From Tissierellaceae bacterium (GTDB lineage Bacteria; Bacillota; Clostridia; Tissierellales; Tissierellaceae), in NCBI GenBank assembly GCA_023229175.1, contig JALNZV010000016.1:1-43805 (forward strand): a DNA stretch of 43,805 nt. Direction: 5' to 3'. Positions 24,244-33,060 of this stretch are shown piece after piece (the first letter of the stretch is position 1; every line of letters begins with the position of its first letter). Below the pieces are notes generated by a model. It ran no database searches. It saw only the letters and a program-made list of their open reading frames with translations, and was not told the origin of the DNA. Position numbers and translations under genes: made by a program.

Positions 24244-25149
24244 TTATTGAGCCTTCTCCCCTAAAAAGTTTGTCCCAATAACCCCTCCAACAATGCATAT
24301 GGAGCCTATAATATGATAAAGGTATACCTCCTCTTTTAAAAATATCATGCCGGCTACAATTGAAATTACAGTGCCTAAATTTGAAAAAACACTCATTTTT
24401 GAAGCCTCAATTTTAGAAAGCATATAGTTAATTAGCAAGGACGTCCCCAAGGATGATAAAACTCCCAAATATAATATTGCCACTATAAAACCCATATCCT
24501 TTAACGGCGACAAAAAGCTTCCAATAGTGCCATTGACAAGGTGGCCGCCTATTGATAATATATTAAAGGACAAAAAACTAATTATTATCATCACATAACT
24601 AAGTTCTGCACCGGAAAAGTCCTTCGTCAGCTTCCTTGCCATTACGCTATATCCGGAAATAGATAGGGACGATAGAAGAAGTAAAGTTATCCCCTTCATA
24701 TTGTTGAAATCCAAATCTGAACTCTTACTTAATGTTATGTAAATTACCCCGAGAACAGATAATATGACGGATAGCTTTTGTTTCAAATTAGTCTTTTCTT
24801 TTAAAAAATATGCCGCCATTATAAGCGTAAATATCGGCGAAGATGCCAGTAATATGCCCGCCTCCGAAGACGTCGCATATTGAAGTCCAAAGGTCTGAAA
24901 TGAAAAAAAGAAAAGCGGATACAACAGTGCCAAGGGCAAAATCTTTAATATTTTATTTATATTGTAATTTGGCTTAGTCTTCATAAACGGTGCTGATACT
25001 AGTATGGCAAAAAAAGCAGAAGTAAATCTATAAGCAAGTAAATCTATGGGGTTAGCAGAACTTAAACCCATCTTGCCAAACAGAAAAGACAAACCAGTTA
25101 TAATTGCATAAAATACTGCTGCCACATATACCTTTTTGTTCTCATTCAT
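24244..25149 (-). CDS. EamA/DMT-superfamily transporter
   Basis: 301 residues with ten predicted helices. Family features include FLFGKMGLSSANPIDLLAYR near the start, ASSEAGILLASSPIFTLIMA at the end of the first repeat, and a second-repeat end with AGMIFLKEEVYLYHIIGS. Start ATG at 25149 with GGGGGGAT upstream. Substrate unknown. It is divergent from the suf operon, with a 204-bp gap that holds the suf promoter; a TATAAT on the minus strand at 25188-25183 may serve this gene, but no good -35 was found. Confidence 0.85.
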   Translation of the reverse strand: MNENKKVYVAAVFYAIITGLSFLFGKMGLSSANPIDLLAYRFTSAFFAILVSAPFMKTKPNYNINKILKILPLALLYPLFFFSFQTFGLQYATSSEAGILLASSPIFTLIMAAYFLKEKTNLKQKLSVILSVLGVIYITLSKSSDLDFNNMKGITLLLLSSLSISGYSVMARKLTKDFSGAELSYVMIIISFLSFNILSIGGHLVNGTIGSFLSPLKDMGFIVAILYLGVLSSLGTSLLINYMLSKIEASKMSVFSNLGTVISIVAGMIFLKEEVYLYHIIGSICIVGGVIGTNFLGEKAQ

Positions 25150-25250
25150 TTATATCCCCCCATGGTATTTCTTAATATACCCATTATATCTTATTTTTCA
25201 GTAAATAAAAATCCAACCCATAATAAATTAAGATAAATGCAGAAATGTTT

Positions 25251-25290
25251 TTAATTCCTAGTAGACTCCTAGGGATTAATTTGTTATAAT
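25251..25290 (+). promoter_or_regulatory. suf promoter with inverted repeat over the -35 box
   Basis: TAGACT (25262-25267), 17-bp spacer, TATAAT (25285-25290). An inverted repeat, TTAATTCCTAG (25251-25261) and CTAGGGATTAA (25269-25279; 10 of 11 positions match), has the -35 hexamer exactly in its 7-bp spacer. A repressor bound here would block RNA polymerase; an Rrf2-type iron-sulfur sensor is the natural suspect for a suf operon, but the protein is not in the window. Confidence 0.6.
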
Positions 25291-25353
25291 ACTAATGAAC
25301 ATCGAACATGGGAATTATCAGATAATTACATAATTAATATAAGGAGGATTTTG

Positions 25354-26106
25354 ATGGAAAATCTGTTATTAAATATAAAAGATTTAAAAGTCAGCATTGA
25401 AGAAAAAGAAATATTAAGAGGTTTGGATTTAAGTATCAACGAAGGTGAAGTTCATGTAATCATGGGCCCAAATGGAGGTGGCAAATCGACTCTAGCATAT
25501 ACTCTCATGGGTCATCCAAGTTATCACATTGAAAGTGGAGCCATTGAATTCGACAGTGAGTTGATAAATGAATTAAGGGCAGATGAAAGGGCAAAAAAGG
25601 GTCTTTTCTTATCATTCCAATACCCTGAGGAAATATCCGGTGTTACTGTGGAGGACTTTTTAAGAACTGCAAAAGCATCCGTAACTGGGGAAATGCAAGG
25701 AATTATATCTTTTAAAAAATTGATAAAGGAAAAAATGGAATTACTGGAGATGAAAGAAGAATACGCAACTAGGTATTTAAACGTAGGGTTCTCTGGAGGC
25801 GAAAAAAAGAAAAATGAAATATTGCAAATGTCCATTTTAGAGCCTAAGTTAGCCATACTAGATGAAACAGATTCAGGTCTTGACGTGGATGCTATTAGAA
25901 TAGTAGCTGAAGGTGTAAACAAGATAAGAGACAATAAAAGGTCAATATTGGTTATAACTCATTACAACAAACTCTTAGATTATATAGAACCTGATTTTGT
26001 CCATATCCTTATGGACGGAAAAATAGTAAAATCTGGAGGAAAAGAGCTGGCTATGGAAATAGATGAACAAGGCTATGAAAACATTAGGGCTAAATATGCC
26101 AATTAA
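25354..26106 (+). CDS. sufC: Fe-S cluster assembly ATPase SufC
   Basis: 250 residues from the ATG at 25354 (AGGAGG six bases before); the TTG one codon earlier is too close to that site. An ABC-type ATPase that powers the SufBCD scaffold. Walker A MGPNGGGKSTLA (about 37-48), the SufC-type Q-loop FLSFQYPEEISG, signature GFSGGEKKKNEI (about 146-157), Walker B PKLAILDETDSGLD, and the H-loop in VITHY. First gene of a complete sufCBDSU operon, the arrangement common in Firmicutes without an isc system. Confidence 0.97.
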   Translation: MENLLLNIKDLKVSIEEKEILRGLDLSINEGEVHVIMGPNGGGKSTLAYTLMGHPSYHIESGAIEFDSELINELRADERAKKGLFLSFQYPEEISGVTVEDFLRTAKASVTGEMQGIISFKKLIKEKMELLEMKEEYATRYLNVGFSGGEKKKNEILQMSILEPKLAILDETDSGLDVDAIRIVAEGVNKIRDNKRSILVITHYNKLLDYIEPDFVHILMDGKIVKSGGKELAMEIDEQGYENIRAKYAN

Positions 26107-26117
26107 GAGGTGAAAAA

Positions 26118-27524
26118 ATGGAAAGAAAAAAGACTTATGTCGAGGATGTCAGCAGGACTATTTACGATATAAAAAACAAATTTGATTATAGATTTAAAAC
26201 AGATAAGGGCCTGACCCCTGAAATAATAAAAGAAATATCTAAGGAGAAAAATGAGCCACAATGGATGACTGATTTTCGATTGAAGTCCTTGGAAATTTAT
26301 TATAGTAAACCTATGCCCACTTGGGGAGTGGATTTAACTGACCTAGATATAGATGAGATAATTGCATATATTAGACCAGATGCAGATATGAAAACAACAT
26401 GGGAAGAAGTGCCGGAGGATATCAAAGATACATTTGAAAGGTTAGGTATACCACAGGCTGAAAGGGAATCTCTAGCAGGGGTTGGTGCACAGTACGATTC
26501 AGAGGTTGTATATCACAACATTAAACAGGAATTAGTGGATCAAGGAGTTATCTACACAGATATAGAAACAGCTTTAGTAGAATACGAGGATATCTTAAAG
26601 GAATATTTTATGAAATTAGTTCCCCCAACAGATCATAAATTTGCGGCTTTACACGGTGCAGTATGGTCTGGCGGTTCTTTCGTATATGTACCAGAAGGTG
26701 TAAATGTGGATATACCTTTACAGTCATATTTCCGATTAAATGCTCCAGGCGCAGGGCAGTTTGAACATACCCTAATAATTGTAGAAAAGGGAGCAAAACT
26801 TCATTTTATAGAAGGCTGCTCTGCTCCTGTTTATAATGTAAATAACCTTCATGCAGGATGTGTTGAATTATTTATAAAGGAAGATGCTACATTGAGATAC
26901 AGCACCATAGAAAACTGGTCGAGGAATATGTATAACCTCAATACTAAAAGGGCCCTAGTAGATAAAAATGGCACTATAGAATGGGTCTCTGGTTCCTTCG
27001 GATCTAAAGTTTCCATGCTATACCCTATGAGCATATTAAAAGGAGAAGGAGCAAGATCTGAATTCACAGGTATAACATTTGCATCAACGGGCCAACATTT
27101 GGATACTGGAACAAAGGTAGTCCATGCAGCACCCCACACCACTTCTACTGTAAATTCCAAATCCATATCAAAAAATGGTGGATATGCTTTTTATCGTGGA
27201 TTGTTAAAAGTAGCTCCAGGTGCCTACGGTTGTAAATCCTCGGTATCTTGTGAATCCTTGATGCTAGACAACATATCTAAATCAGATACTTTGCCAATTA
27301 TAGAATTAAATAATGACGATATAGATATTGGACATGAAGCAAAAATAGGTAGAATTAGTGACGAAGCAATCTTTTATCTCATGAGCAGAGGCATCAGCGA
27401 AGAAGAAGCAAAGGCCATGATTGTAAGGGGTTTTGTGGAACCAATAACCAAGGAGCTACCCCTTGAGTACGCAGTTGAGTTAAATAATTTAATAAATATT
27501 GAACTAGAAGGCACTATCGGATAG
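26118..27524 (+). CDS. sufB: Fe-S cluster assembly protein SufB
   Basis: 468 residues, standard. SufB is the beta-helix scaffold on which the cluster is built, in complex with SufC and SufD. The conserved PPTDHKFAALHGAVWSGG, LHFIEGCSAPVY, GVGAQYDSE and C-terminal IGRISDEAIFYLMSRGISEEEA stretches are present; the Cys in YGCKSSVSCESLMLDN is in the region of the sulfur-accepting and cluster-binding residues. Start ATG at 26118, 11 bp after sufC; TAG stop. Confidence 0.97.
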   Translation: MERKKTYVEDVSRTIYDIKNKFDYRFKTDKGLTPEIIKEISKEKNEPQWMTDFRLKSLEIYYSKPMPTWGVDLTDLDIDEIIAYIRPDADMKTTWEEVPEDIKDTFERLGIPQAERESLAGVGAQYDSEVVYHNIKQELVDQGVIYTDIETALVEYEDILKEYFMKLVPPTDHKFAALHGAVWSGGSFVYVPEGVNVDIPLQSYFRLNAPGAGQFEHTLIIVEKGAKLHFIEGCSAPVYNVNNLHAGCVELFIKEDATLRYSTIENWSRNMYNLNTKRALVDKNGTIEWVSGSFGSKVSMLYPMSILKGEGARSEFTGITFASTGQHLDTGTKVVHAAPHTTSTVNSKSISKNGGYAFYRGLLKVAPGAYGCKSSVSCESLMLDNISKSDTLPIIELNNDDIDIGHEAKIGRISDEAIFYLMSRGISEEEAKAMIVRGFVEPITKELPLEYAVELNNLINIELEGTIG

Positions 27525-27536
27525 GGAGGGATATAG

Positions 27537-28604
27537 ATGAAAAATTGGAAAAGAATTGGATTAAAAGATTTTGAATTTCCAAATGTTTTGGAATACAAGA
27601 AGGACTATTTACAAATACCCTCTACTCTTCCAAAAGATATAAGGGTATTTAAAACTAATAGTGATACTGCTGTAGAAAATAAACAGTATTTTAGTGAGGA
27701 AAGCATATTTGGAGTAGGCACAGAATTTATATCCCTTGTCAACAATAATTTTAATAGTGGGATATCCATTTATATTCCAAAGAATATAAAAGTTAGCGAA
27801 CCAGTAAAGGTTCAATACAATATGGATAAAAATAATCCTACTGTCATCGACAAAAATTATATTGTAGCTGAAACAGGTAGTGAAATTACTGTAATCTTTG
27901 ACTATAGCACCGATATAGATATAAAAGCTTTCCATAATGGAATATTATTGGTTTATGCAAGGGAAAATTCCATAGTAAATATAATTAAAGTTCAAAGAAT
28001 GAGCGATACGTCTGATAATTTCGATACAAATTACGCCTTTGTAGAAGGAGAAGGAAAAGTAAACTGGGTATCTGTGGAATTAGGCAGTCAAATGAGCGGT
28101 GTAAACTATACTACTTATTTAAATAGCGAATCTAGTCAATCAGATCTCTCCTCCATATACCTTGGAGATGGAATTCGTAAAATAGATTTATCTTATACAA
28201 TGGTCCATAGGGGTCCTAGAAGCATTAGCAATATAGAAACCAGGGGCGTACTCATGGACAAGGCTAAAAAGGTATTCAGGGGAAATTTGGATTTTAAAAG
28301 AGGTGCAAGGCATTCAATTGGAAATGAAGAAGAGTATGTCATTTTATTAGATCCCACAGTGAAATCCCATTCAATTCCTGCCCTATTGTCTGAAGAAGAC
28401 GATGTGCAAGGAGAACATGCGGCCAGTGCAGGTCAGATTAACGAAGACAAATTGTTCTACTTGATGAGCAGAGGTTTAAGTGAGAGAGATGCTAAAAAAC
28501 TTATAATAGAAGCTTCTTTTAGGCCGATAATTGAAAAAATTGATTTTAGTGACTTAAAAAATATAATAGACCGTGAAATAGAAAGGAGACTTGCCAATGC
28601 TTAA
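27537..28604 (+). CDS. sufD: Fe-S cluster assembly protein SufD
   Basis: 355 residues. The SufB paralogue that completes the SufBC2D complex and is linked with iron entry. The beta-helix core and the conserved histidine-bearing stretch VKSHSIPALLSEEDDVQGEHAA (about 277-298) are visible, followed by LFYLMSRGLSERDA as in SufB. The C-terminus overlaps the sufS start by 8 bp. The ATG at 27537 is preceded by GGGAGGG. Confidence 0.95.
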   Translation: MKNWKRIGLKDFEFPNVLEYKKDYLQIPSTLPKDIRVFKTNSDTAVENKQYFSEESIFGVGTEFISLVNNNFNSGISIYIPKNIKVSEPVKVQYNMDKNNPTVIDKNYIVAETGSEITVIFDYSTDIDIKAFHNGILLVYARENSIVNIIKVQRMSDTSDNFDTNYAFVEGEGKVNWVSVELGSQMSGVNYTTYLNSESSQSDLSSIYLGDGIRKIDLSYTMVHRGPRSISNIETRGVLMDKAKKVFRGNLDFKRGARHSIGNEEEYVILLDPTVKSHSIPALLSEEDDVQGEHAASAGQINEDKLFYLMSRGLSERDAKKLIIEASFRPIIEKIDFSDLKNIIDREIERRLANA

Positions 28605-29835
28605 TTTCGATCCCGAAAAATTAAAGAAAGATTTCCCCATTTTTAACCAAGAAATAAATGGCAGGCCTCTAATCTATTTAGATAATGGAGCTACAACACA
28701 AAAACCTAATCAAGTAATAAATGAAATAAGAAGATACAACGAAACCTCCCATGGAAATCCCCATAGAGGAGCCCATCAGCTTAGTATTAGGGCTACAGAG
28801 GAATATGACAATGCAAAGGAAAAGGTAAAATCCTTTATAAATGCAAAATCCATTGAGGAGATAATATTTACTAGAAATACTACAGAATCCCTAAATTTAA
28901 TTGCATACTCCTATGGTATGGAATTCATAAAAGAGAATGATGAAATTGTCATAGCCATATCAGAGCATCATAGCAACATAATTCCATGGCAAAAAGTAGC
29001 CAAAGACAAAAATGCAATATTAAAATATATGTATCTCGATGAAGAAGGCAGGATACCAATTGACGAAATTGAAAGTAAAATTACGAGCAAAACAAAGCTC
29101 GTATCCATTGCCCATATGTCTAATGTTTTAGGTACAATTCATCCAATACGGGAAATCATAGAAAGAGCTCATGAATTGGGTGCTGTAGTCGTAGTAGATG
29201 GTGCTCAGAGTACACCCCATATTAAAGTAGATGTACAGGACTTAAATGCCGATTTCTATGTATTTTCAGGTCATAAAATGCTTGCACCTATGGGAATTGG
29301 GGTATTATATGGTAAGAAGGAATTATTGGAAAATATGCCTCCATTTTTGACTGGCGGAGATATGATAGAATACGTATATGAACAAGATGCCACCTTTGCT
29401 CCTCTCCCCTTTAAATTCGAAGCAGGTACCCAAAATGTCGAAGGAGCTATTGGCCTAGGGGCTGCCATTGATTACTTGCAAAGTGTCGGATTAAACGAAA
29501 TTGAAAAATACGAAAAGTTCTTAGTAGAATACGCCCTAAATAAAATATTGGATATTCCATACGTCAATATTCAAGGTCCTAAGGATTTGAGCATGAGAGG
29601 TGGAATTATATCTTTTACTATTGACGATGTTCACCCCCATGATATATCAACTATTTTAGACTCATACGGAGTGGCAGTTAGGGCCGGTCACCACTGTGCA
29701 CAGCCTTTAATGAGATATTTGGAATTACCTGCAACGGCAAGGGCAAGTTTCTATCTATATAATACGAAAGAGGATATTGACCAATTTATTGAAGGTATAA
29801 AAAATGTAAGGAAGTGGTTAGGCTATGGATCTTAA
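28597..29835 (+). CDS. sufS: Cysteine desulfurase SufS
   Basis: 412 residues from the ATG at 28597, eight bases after GGAG; a TTG two codons earlier is too near that site. A pyridoxal-phosphate enzyme that takes sulfur from cysteine. PLP lysine K227 in VFSGHKMLAPMG; PLP contacts EHHSNIIPW (123-131) and DGAQSTPH (201-208); active-site C367 in RAGHHCAQPLM, where the persulfide forms. The start overlaps the sufD stop and the stop overlaps sufU, so all are translationally coupled. The group II desulfurase and SufU partnership is typical of Firmicutes. Confidence 0.96.
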   Translation: MLNFDPEKLKKDFPIFNQEINGRPLIYLDNGATTQKPNQVINEIRRYNETSHGNPHRGAHQLSIRATEEYDNAKEKVKSFINAKSIEEIIFTRNTTESLNLIAYSYGMEFIKENDEIVIAISEHHSNIIPWQKVAKDKNAILKYMYLDEEGRIPIDEIESKITSKTKLVSIAHMSNVLGTIHPIREIIERAHELGAVVVVDGAQSTPHIKVDVQDLNADFYVFSGHKMLAPMGIGVLYGKKELLENMPPFLTGGDMIEYVYEQDATFAPLPFKFEAGTQNVEGAIGLGAAIDYLQSVGLNEIEKYEKFLVEYALNKILDIPYVNIQGPKDLSMRGGIISFTIDDVHPHDISTILDSYGVAVRAGHHCAQPLMRYLELPATARASFYLYNTKEDIDQFIEGIKNVRKWLGYGS

Positions 29836-30247
29836 TTCAATTTATACTCAATTAATTATGGAACACAACAAAAGCGGTCACAATAAAAGGGCCCTTTGCA
29901 ATCCAGATGTCTGTGAAAGGGGCCACAACCCCAGCTGCGGAGATGATATTACCCTGGAATTGAAATTAAATGGAAATATAATTGAAGATGCCTCCTTTGA
30001 AGGCGTTGGATGTGCTATTTCACAGGCTTCTACATCTATGATGATAGACTTGATAAAAGGCAAAACCGTAGACGAGGCACTGGAAATGGTAGAAAAGTTT
30101 CTAGGCATGATTAAGAAAGAAATAACCGATGAGAAGGAACTAGAAAAATTAGGAGATTCCATAGTACTTCAGAATATATCAAACATGCCTGCCAGAGTAA
30201 AATGTGCAGTATTATCATGGCATACCTTAAAGGAAGCTGTAAGTTAA
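29825..30247 (+). CDS. sufU: Sulfur carrier SufU
   Basis: 140 residues. It accepts the persulfide from SufS. Zinc and sulfur ligands C38 and D40 (NPSCGDD), C63 (VGCAIS) and C127 (RVKCAVL) are all present, along with the short insertion that separates SufU from IscU. It overlaps the sufS end by 11 bp and closes the operon; no sufE or sufT is seen. Confidence 0.96.
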   Translation: MDLNSIYTQLIMEHNKSGHNKRALCNPDVCERGHNPSCGDDITLELKLNGNIIEDASFEGVGCAISQASTSMMIDLIKGKTVDEALEMVEKFLGMIKKEITDEKELEKLGDSIVLQNISNMPARVKCAVLSWHTLKEAVS

Positions 30248-30273
30248 AAAACAGGAGCCTAGGCTCCTGTTTT
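30246..30273 (+). terminator. Terminator of the suf operon
   Basis: AACAGGAGCC (30249-30258), TA, GGCTCCTGTT (30261-30270), flanked by an A-run before and a T-run after; a strong rho-independent terminator that also suits the convergent cstA gene. Confidence 0.88.
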
Positions 30274-30299
30274 TAATATGTCTTTCTTTATATCTAATT

Positions 30300-31922
30300 T
30301 TAAGAAGGTTGCCCGTCAGCTTTGCCAGGTTCATCCTTCTTAAATAGAATTTGGTATCCTTGAACGGCCAATACTATAGCTAACACAAATAATAATACTG
30401 GGAATACAACTAAGAAGTAGTTGCCGCTGGCCAAATTGGCCTTTGTCAAGAATACTAATGCAAATAGTGTAACAATTAGCATAAATATCATTGGCAATGT
30501 AATCATGCTAAAGTTCCTACCTTGCTCTTTCAACCATAATGCTACGGCCATCAATGCCAATGCAGCTAGCAATTGGTTAGCAGAACCGAATATAGGCCAA
30601 ATCTTTGCAAATCCGCCTATGGCCAAATATGAACCTATGACAACTGTAATGGCAGTAGCTACGTACATATTTGTAAATATCGATTGCTTTTCCTTTGTAG
30701 GATCCTCGAAGTACTCTTGGAATATAAATCTACCAAGTCTTGTTGCTGTATCTAAGCTAGTTAAAGCAAATGCTGAAACGGCTAAAGCAACGAAAGTCTT
30801 TCCAATCTCAAAAGGTATTCCAATCTTCGACATAAATGTACCAACACCGCTGGAGAATACATTAACTGGTCCACCAGCTAATAATTCATTTAATTCACCT
30901 TGTGATATATAAGCTGCTGATAAAAGTGCTACAACGGCAAGTACACCTTCTATAAGCATTCCGCCATATCCGATTAACTTTGCATCGTTTTCCTTGTCAA
31001 TTTGTTTAGAAGTTGTTCCAGATCCTACTAAGGAGTGGAATCCAGATATAGCTCCACATGCTACGGTAACAAATAACATTGGGAATAAGTATTGTCCATT
31101 AACATGGAAACCAGTAATAGCTTCCAATTGAACACTTGGTCTATAAACAAATAATCCAAGTAGTGCACCAATTATCATAGCGTATAATAAGAATGAATTC
31201 AGATAGTCTCTTGGTTGTAGCAGTATCCAAACTGGTGCTGTAGAAGCAATATAAATATAAACGGCTAAAATTGCAATCCATGTATTAACGCTTAGTTGTA
31301 GTGGAAACATTGGTCCAATCCAAACTGAAATAAATAGTAAAATAACGCCGACAACAGTACCGATTTTTAATGATACGCCCTTCCTATAAACAGCATAACC
31401 AAAACCAATTGCTAAAACTATAAACAACATTGAAGATGTTGCAGCTCCAGGGGTTGAGGCAAATGTGCTAGCTACGATATTTGTGAAAGCAGCTACAACT
31501 AACAATAATGTAAGCCAAGCAAATATTGCAAATAATTGCTGTCCCCTTCTGCCCATAGTGTCCTTAATAACCTGTCCTATAGATCTTCCTTTATTTCTGA
31601 TAGACACTAAAAGTGAACCGTAGTCGTGAATACCTCCGAAGAAAATACTACCTATTACAATCCATAATAGCACTGGTACCCAACCAAATATTGCAGCTTG
31701 GATAGGTCCGTTAATTGGTCCAGCACCTGCTATTGATGCAAAGTGGTGACCCAATAATACTGCCGAATTCGTAGGTACATAGTCAACTCCGTCATTTTGT
31801 TCGTGAGCAGGTGTTACCCTAGTATTATCTGCTCCCCATGTCTTTGCTATCCAAGCTCCATAAGTAGCATACGCTATTATAAAAGCAACGATAGCACCTA
31901 ATAAAATTAACAATGAACTCAT
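30300..31922 (-). CDS. cstA: Carbon starvation protein CstA-type transporter
   Basis: 540 residues, about 16 membrane helices; on the short side compared with E. coli CstA (about 700) but normal for Firmicute members. Family stretches: DYVPTNSAVLLGHHFASIAGAGPINGP split across residues 47-73, FGGIHDYGSLL, FHSLVGSGTTSKQ, TSLDTATRLGRF and GSANQLLAALALMA. The family imports peptides or pyruvate. Start ATG at 31922 with AAAGGAG upstream; 35 bp after a hypothetical gene on the same strand. Confidence 0.93.
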   Translation of the reverse strand: MSSLLILLGAIVAFIIAYATYGAWIAKTWGADNTRVTPAHEQNDGVDYVPTNSAVLLGHHFASIAGAGPINGPIQAAIFGWVPVLLWIVIGSIFFGGIHDYGSLLVSIRNKGRSIGQVIKDTMGRRGQQLFAIFAWLTLLLVVAAFTNIVASTFASTPGAATSSMLFIVLAIGFGYAVYRKGVSLKIGTVVGVILLFISVWIGPMFPLQLSVNTWIAILAVYIYIASTAPVWILLQPRDYLNSFLLYAMIIGALLGLFVYRPSVQLEAITGFHVNGQYLFPMLFVTVACGAISGFHSLVGSGTTSKQIDKENDAKLIGYGGMLIEGVLAVVALLSAAYISQGELNELLAGGPVNVFSSGVGTFMSKIGIPFEIGKTFVALAVSAFALTSLDTATRLGRFIFQEYFEDPTKEKQSIFTNMYVATAITVVIGSYLAIGGFAKIWPIFGSANQLLAALALMAVALWLKEQGRNFSMITLPMIFMLIVTLFALVFLTKANLASGNYFLVVFPVLLFVLAIVLAVQGYQILFKKDEPGKADGQPS

Positions 31923-31957
31923 AAATACAACTCCTTTCCTAAATTTTATCTTCTAGT

Positions 31958-32452
31958 TTAAATGCTATATACGTCTTTGACCTCCTTTCCCTTCTTATTT
32001 GTCACTATATATTTTTGATTCATAGCAACCAAAACTAATCTTATGTCAACCCAGCCTTTTAATCCAAATGCAAAGCTCTTATAATATTTAAACTTCTCTA
32101 TGGTCTTAGCAATTTCATCTGTAGGCTTGTCTTTAAGTACAATAACACCTGTTATGATAGTTGACATATGGTCATCATCAAGATTTATAAGTACATCCTT
32201 CGAGTCAATTAATTCCTTTGTGAAATTTTGAAAATCTAGTTCATTAAAATTGTCAAAATATTTAACAAAGCAAAATTCATTTGCTTCCATGGCATAAATA
32301 ACAGCTTTTTTGGTAAGAAAATACCTTTCATTTCTCATATAAAATTTTGCAAATAAATCATACTTAACATTATTAAAACTATAATTTCTTTCAATATCAA
32401 AATTGCTAATTAATTTTGTTTCAATTAAATCTAAATATTCCTTTAATTCCAT
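31958..32452 (-). CDS. Hypothetical protein upstream of cstA
   Basis: 164 residues, no membrane segment or signal peptide. I do not recognise the family. It begins MELKEYLDLIETKLI; the middle has YMRNERYFLTKKAVIYAMEANE; and it ends with a beta-rich part (GWVDIRLVLVAMNQKYIVTNKKGKEV). It has a clear start with AGGAGGAAAT before the ATG and its own promoter, and the 35-bp gap to cstA suggests that the pair are transcribed together. A regulatory or assembly role for CstA is possible but only inferred from position. Confidence 0.75.
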   Translation of the reverse strand: MELKEYLDLIETKLISNFDIERNYSFNNVKYDLFAKFYMRNERYFLTKKAVIYAMEANEFCFVKYFDNFNELDFQNFTKELIDSKDVLINLDDDHMSTIITGVIVLKDKPTDEIAKTIEKFKYYKSFAFGLKGWVDIRLVLVAMNQKYIVTNKKGKEVKDVYSI

Positions 32453-32576
32453 ATTTCCTCCTGATATTATGACTTTATTACTTTATCAAAGCAAGTTAAA
32501 TGATTAAAATAATACCAAGAACTCGTTGTTTTTTTCACAATCATCCCTTGGCCATCCTTAAAATCTATATAGCTAT

Positions 32577-32605
32577 AGTATAATGAAATTATGGGAATAT
32601 TGCAA
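32577..32605 (-). promoter_or_regulatory. Candidate sigma-A promoter of the hypothetical gene and cstA
   Basis: Minus strand: TTGCAA (32605-32600), 17-bp spacer, TATACT (32582-32577). It leaves a leader of about 115 nt with arms CCAAG and CTTGG some 30 nt apart that could pair; no known riboswitch was recognised there. Confidence 0.55.
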
Positions 32606-32679
32606 GGGAAATTTTTATGATTATACTAACTTCAAACTTGTTTAGATTATATATTCATTTTGATTGTTGACAAAGATTA

Positions 32680-32707
32680 TTGACAGCCTCCATACATGTA
32701 GTATAAT
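32680..32707 (+). promoter_or_regulatory. Promoter of the CC/Se selenoprotein gene
   Basis: TTGACA (32680-32685), 16-bp spacer, TATAAT (32702-32707). Both boxes are exact consensus. A second TTGACA lies at 32667-32672 but is too far upstream. Predicted leader of about 23 nt. Confidence 0.7.
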
Positions 32708-32736
32708 AATATTAAACATGCGAAGGAGGGATGATA

Positions 32737-33027
32737 TTGGAAATCTTTATTGAGGACAAAGCTAAGAAATTTATTCGCAAAAAATCAAAAGAAAACGCAG
32801 TTAAAGTTGACATGTTTGAAGCAAATACTTGCTGAGTTCCCATATCCGAGCCATCTGTCGAGGTGGGAAAACCTAAAGTCGTTGAAGAATATGAAATATA
32901 TGATATAGATGATATTAGAGTCTACTACAAAAAAGAGTTTGCGATTATATCTAAGGAAATGAAAATTGTACTAGATAGTTATTTTGGTCTAAAGTATCTT
33001 AAAATTGACGGCTATAAATTAATTTAG
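32737..33027 (+). CDS. CC/Se motif family selenoprotein (HesB-like)
   Basis: 96 residues if the TGA at 32833-32835 is read as selenocysteine (Sec33, directly after Cys32). The start is TTG at 32737, with GGAGG seven bases before; the ATG at 32731 touches that site. Sequence around the site is FEANTC-U-VPISEPSVEVG, and the rest (DIDDIRVYYKKEFAII, LKYLKIDGYKLI) has the small beta-fold pattern of A-type/HesB-like iron-sulfur carriers. I recognise it as the family whose members carry either Cys-Cys or Cys-Sec at this spot. Biochemical role unknown; a redox or metal-binding pair is the obvious reading. Transcribed alone, between its own promoter and terminator. Confidence 0.85.
32833..32835 (+). 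other. In-frame TGA read as selenocysteine (residue 33)
   Basis: It directly follows a TGC Cys codon and is flanked by open, family-like coding sequence on both sides: 32 codons before and 63 after, ending in a normal TAG and a terminator. Stopping here would leave a 32-residue fragment behind a consensus promoter. Confidence 0.85.
32837..32869 (+). promoter_or_regulatory. Bacterial SECIS-like hairpin
   Basis: Lower stem TTCCCA (32837-32842) with TGGGAA (32864-32869); upper stem CGA (32847-32849) with TCG (32858-32860), extended loosely by a C-G pair; apical loop GCCATCTG starts with G. The loop begins 14 nt after the TGA, near the short end of the usual range. Weaker than the hairpin of the MerT-like gene. 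Confidence 0.65.
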
Positions 33028-33060
33028 GCCCCTAATCGTTATTAGGGACCTTTTTCTTTT
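33028..33060 (+). terminator. Terminator of the CC/Se selenoprotein gene
   Basis: CCCTAAT (33030-33036), loop CGTT, ATTAGGG (33041-33047), then ACC and a T-rich run to 33060. It also separates this gene from the convergent M15 peptidase gene. Confidence 0.85.

Noticed and set aside
30421..30912. 163-residue plus-strand frame
   Set aside because: Antisense shadow of cstA.
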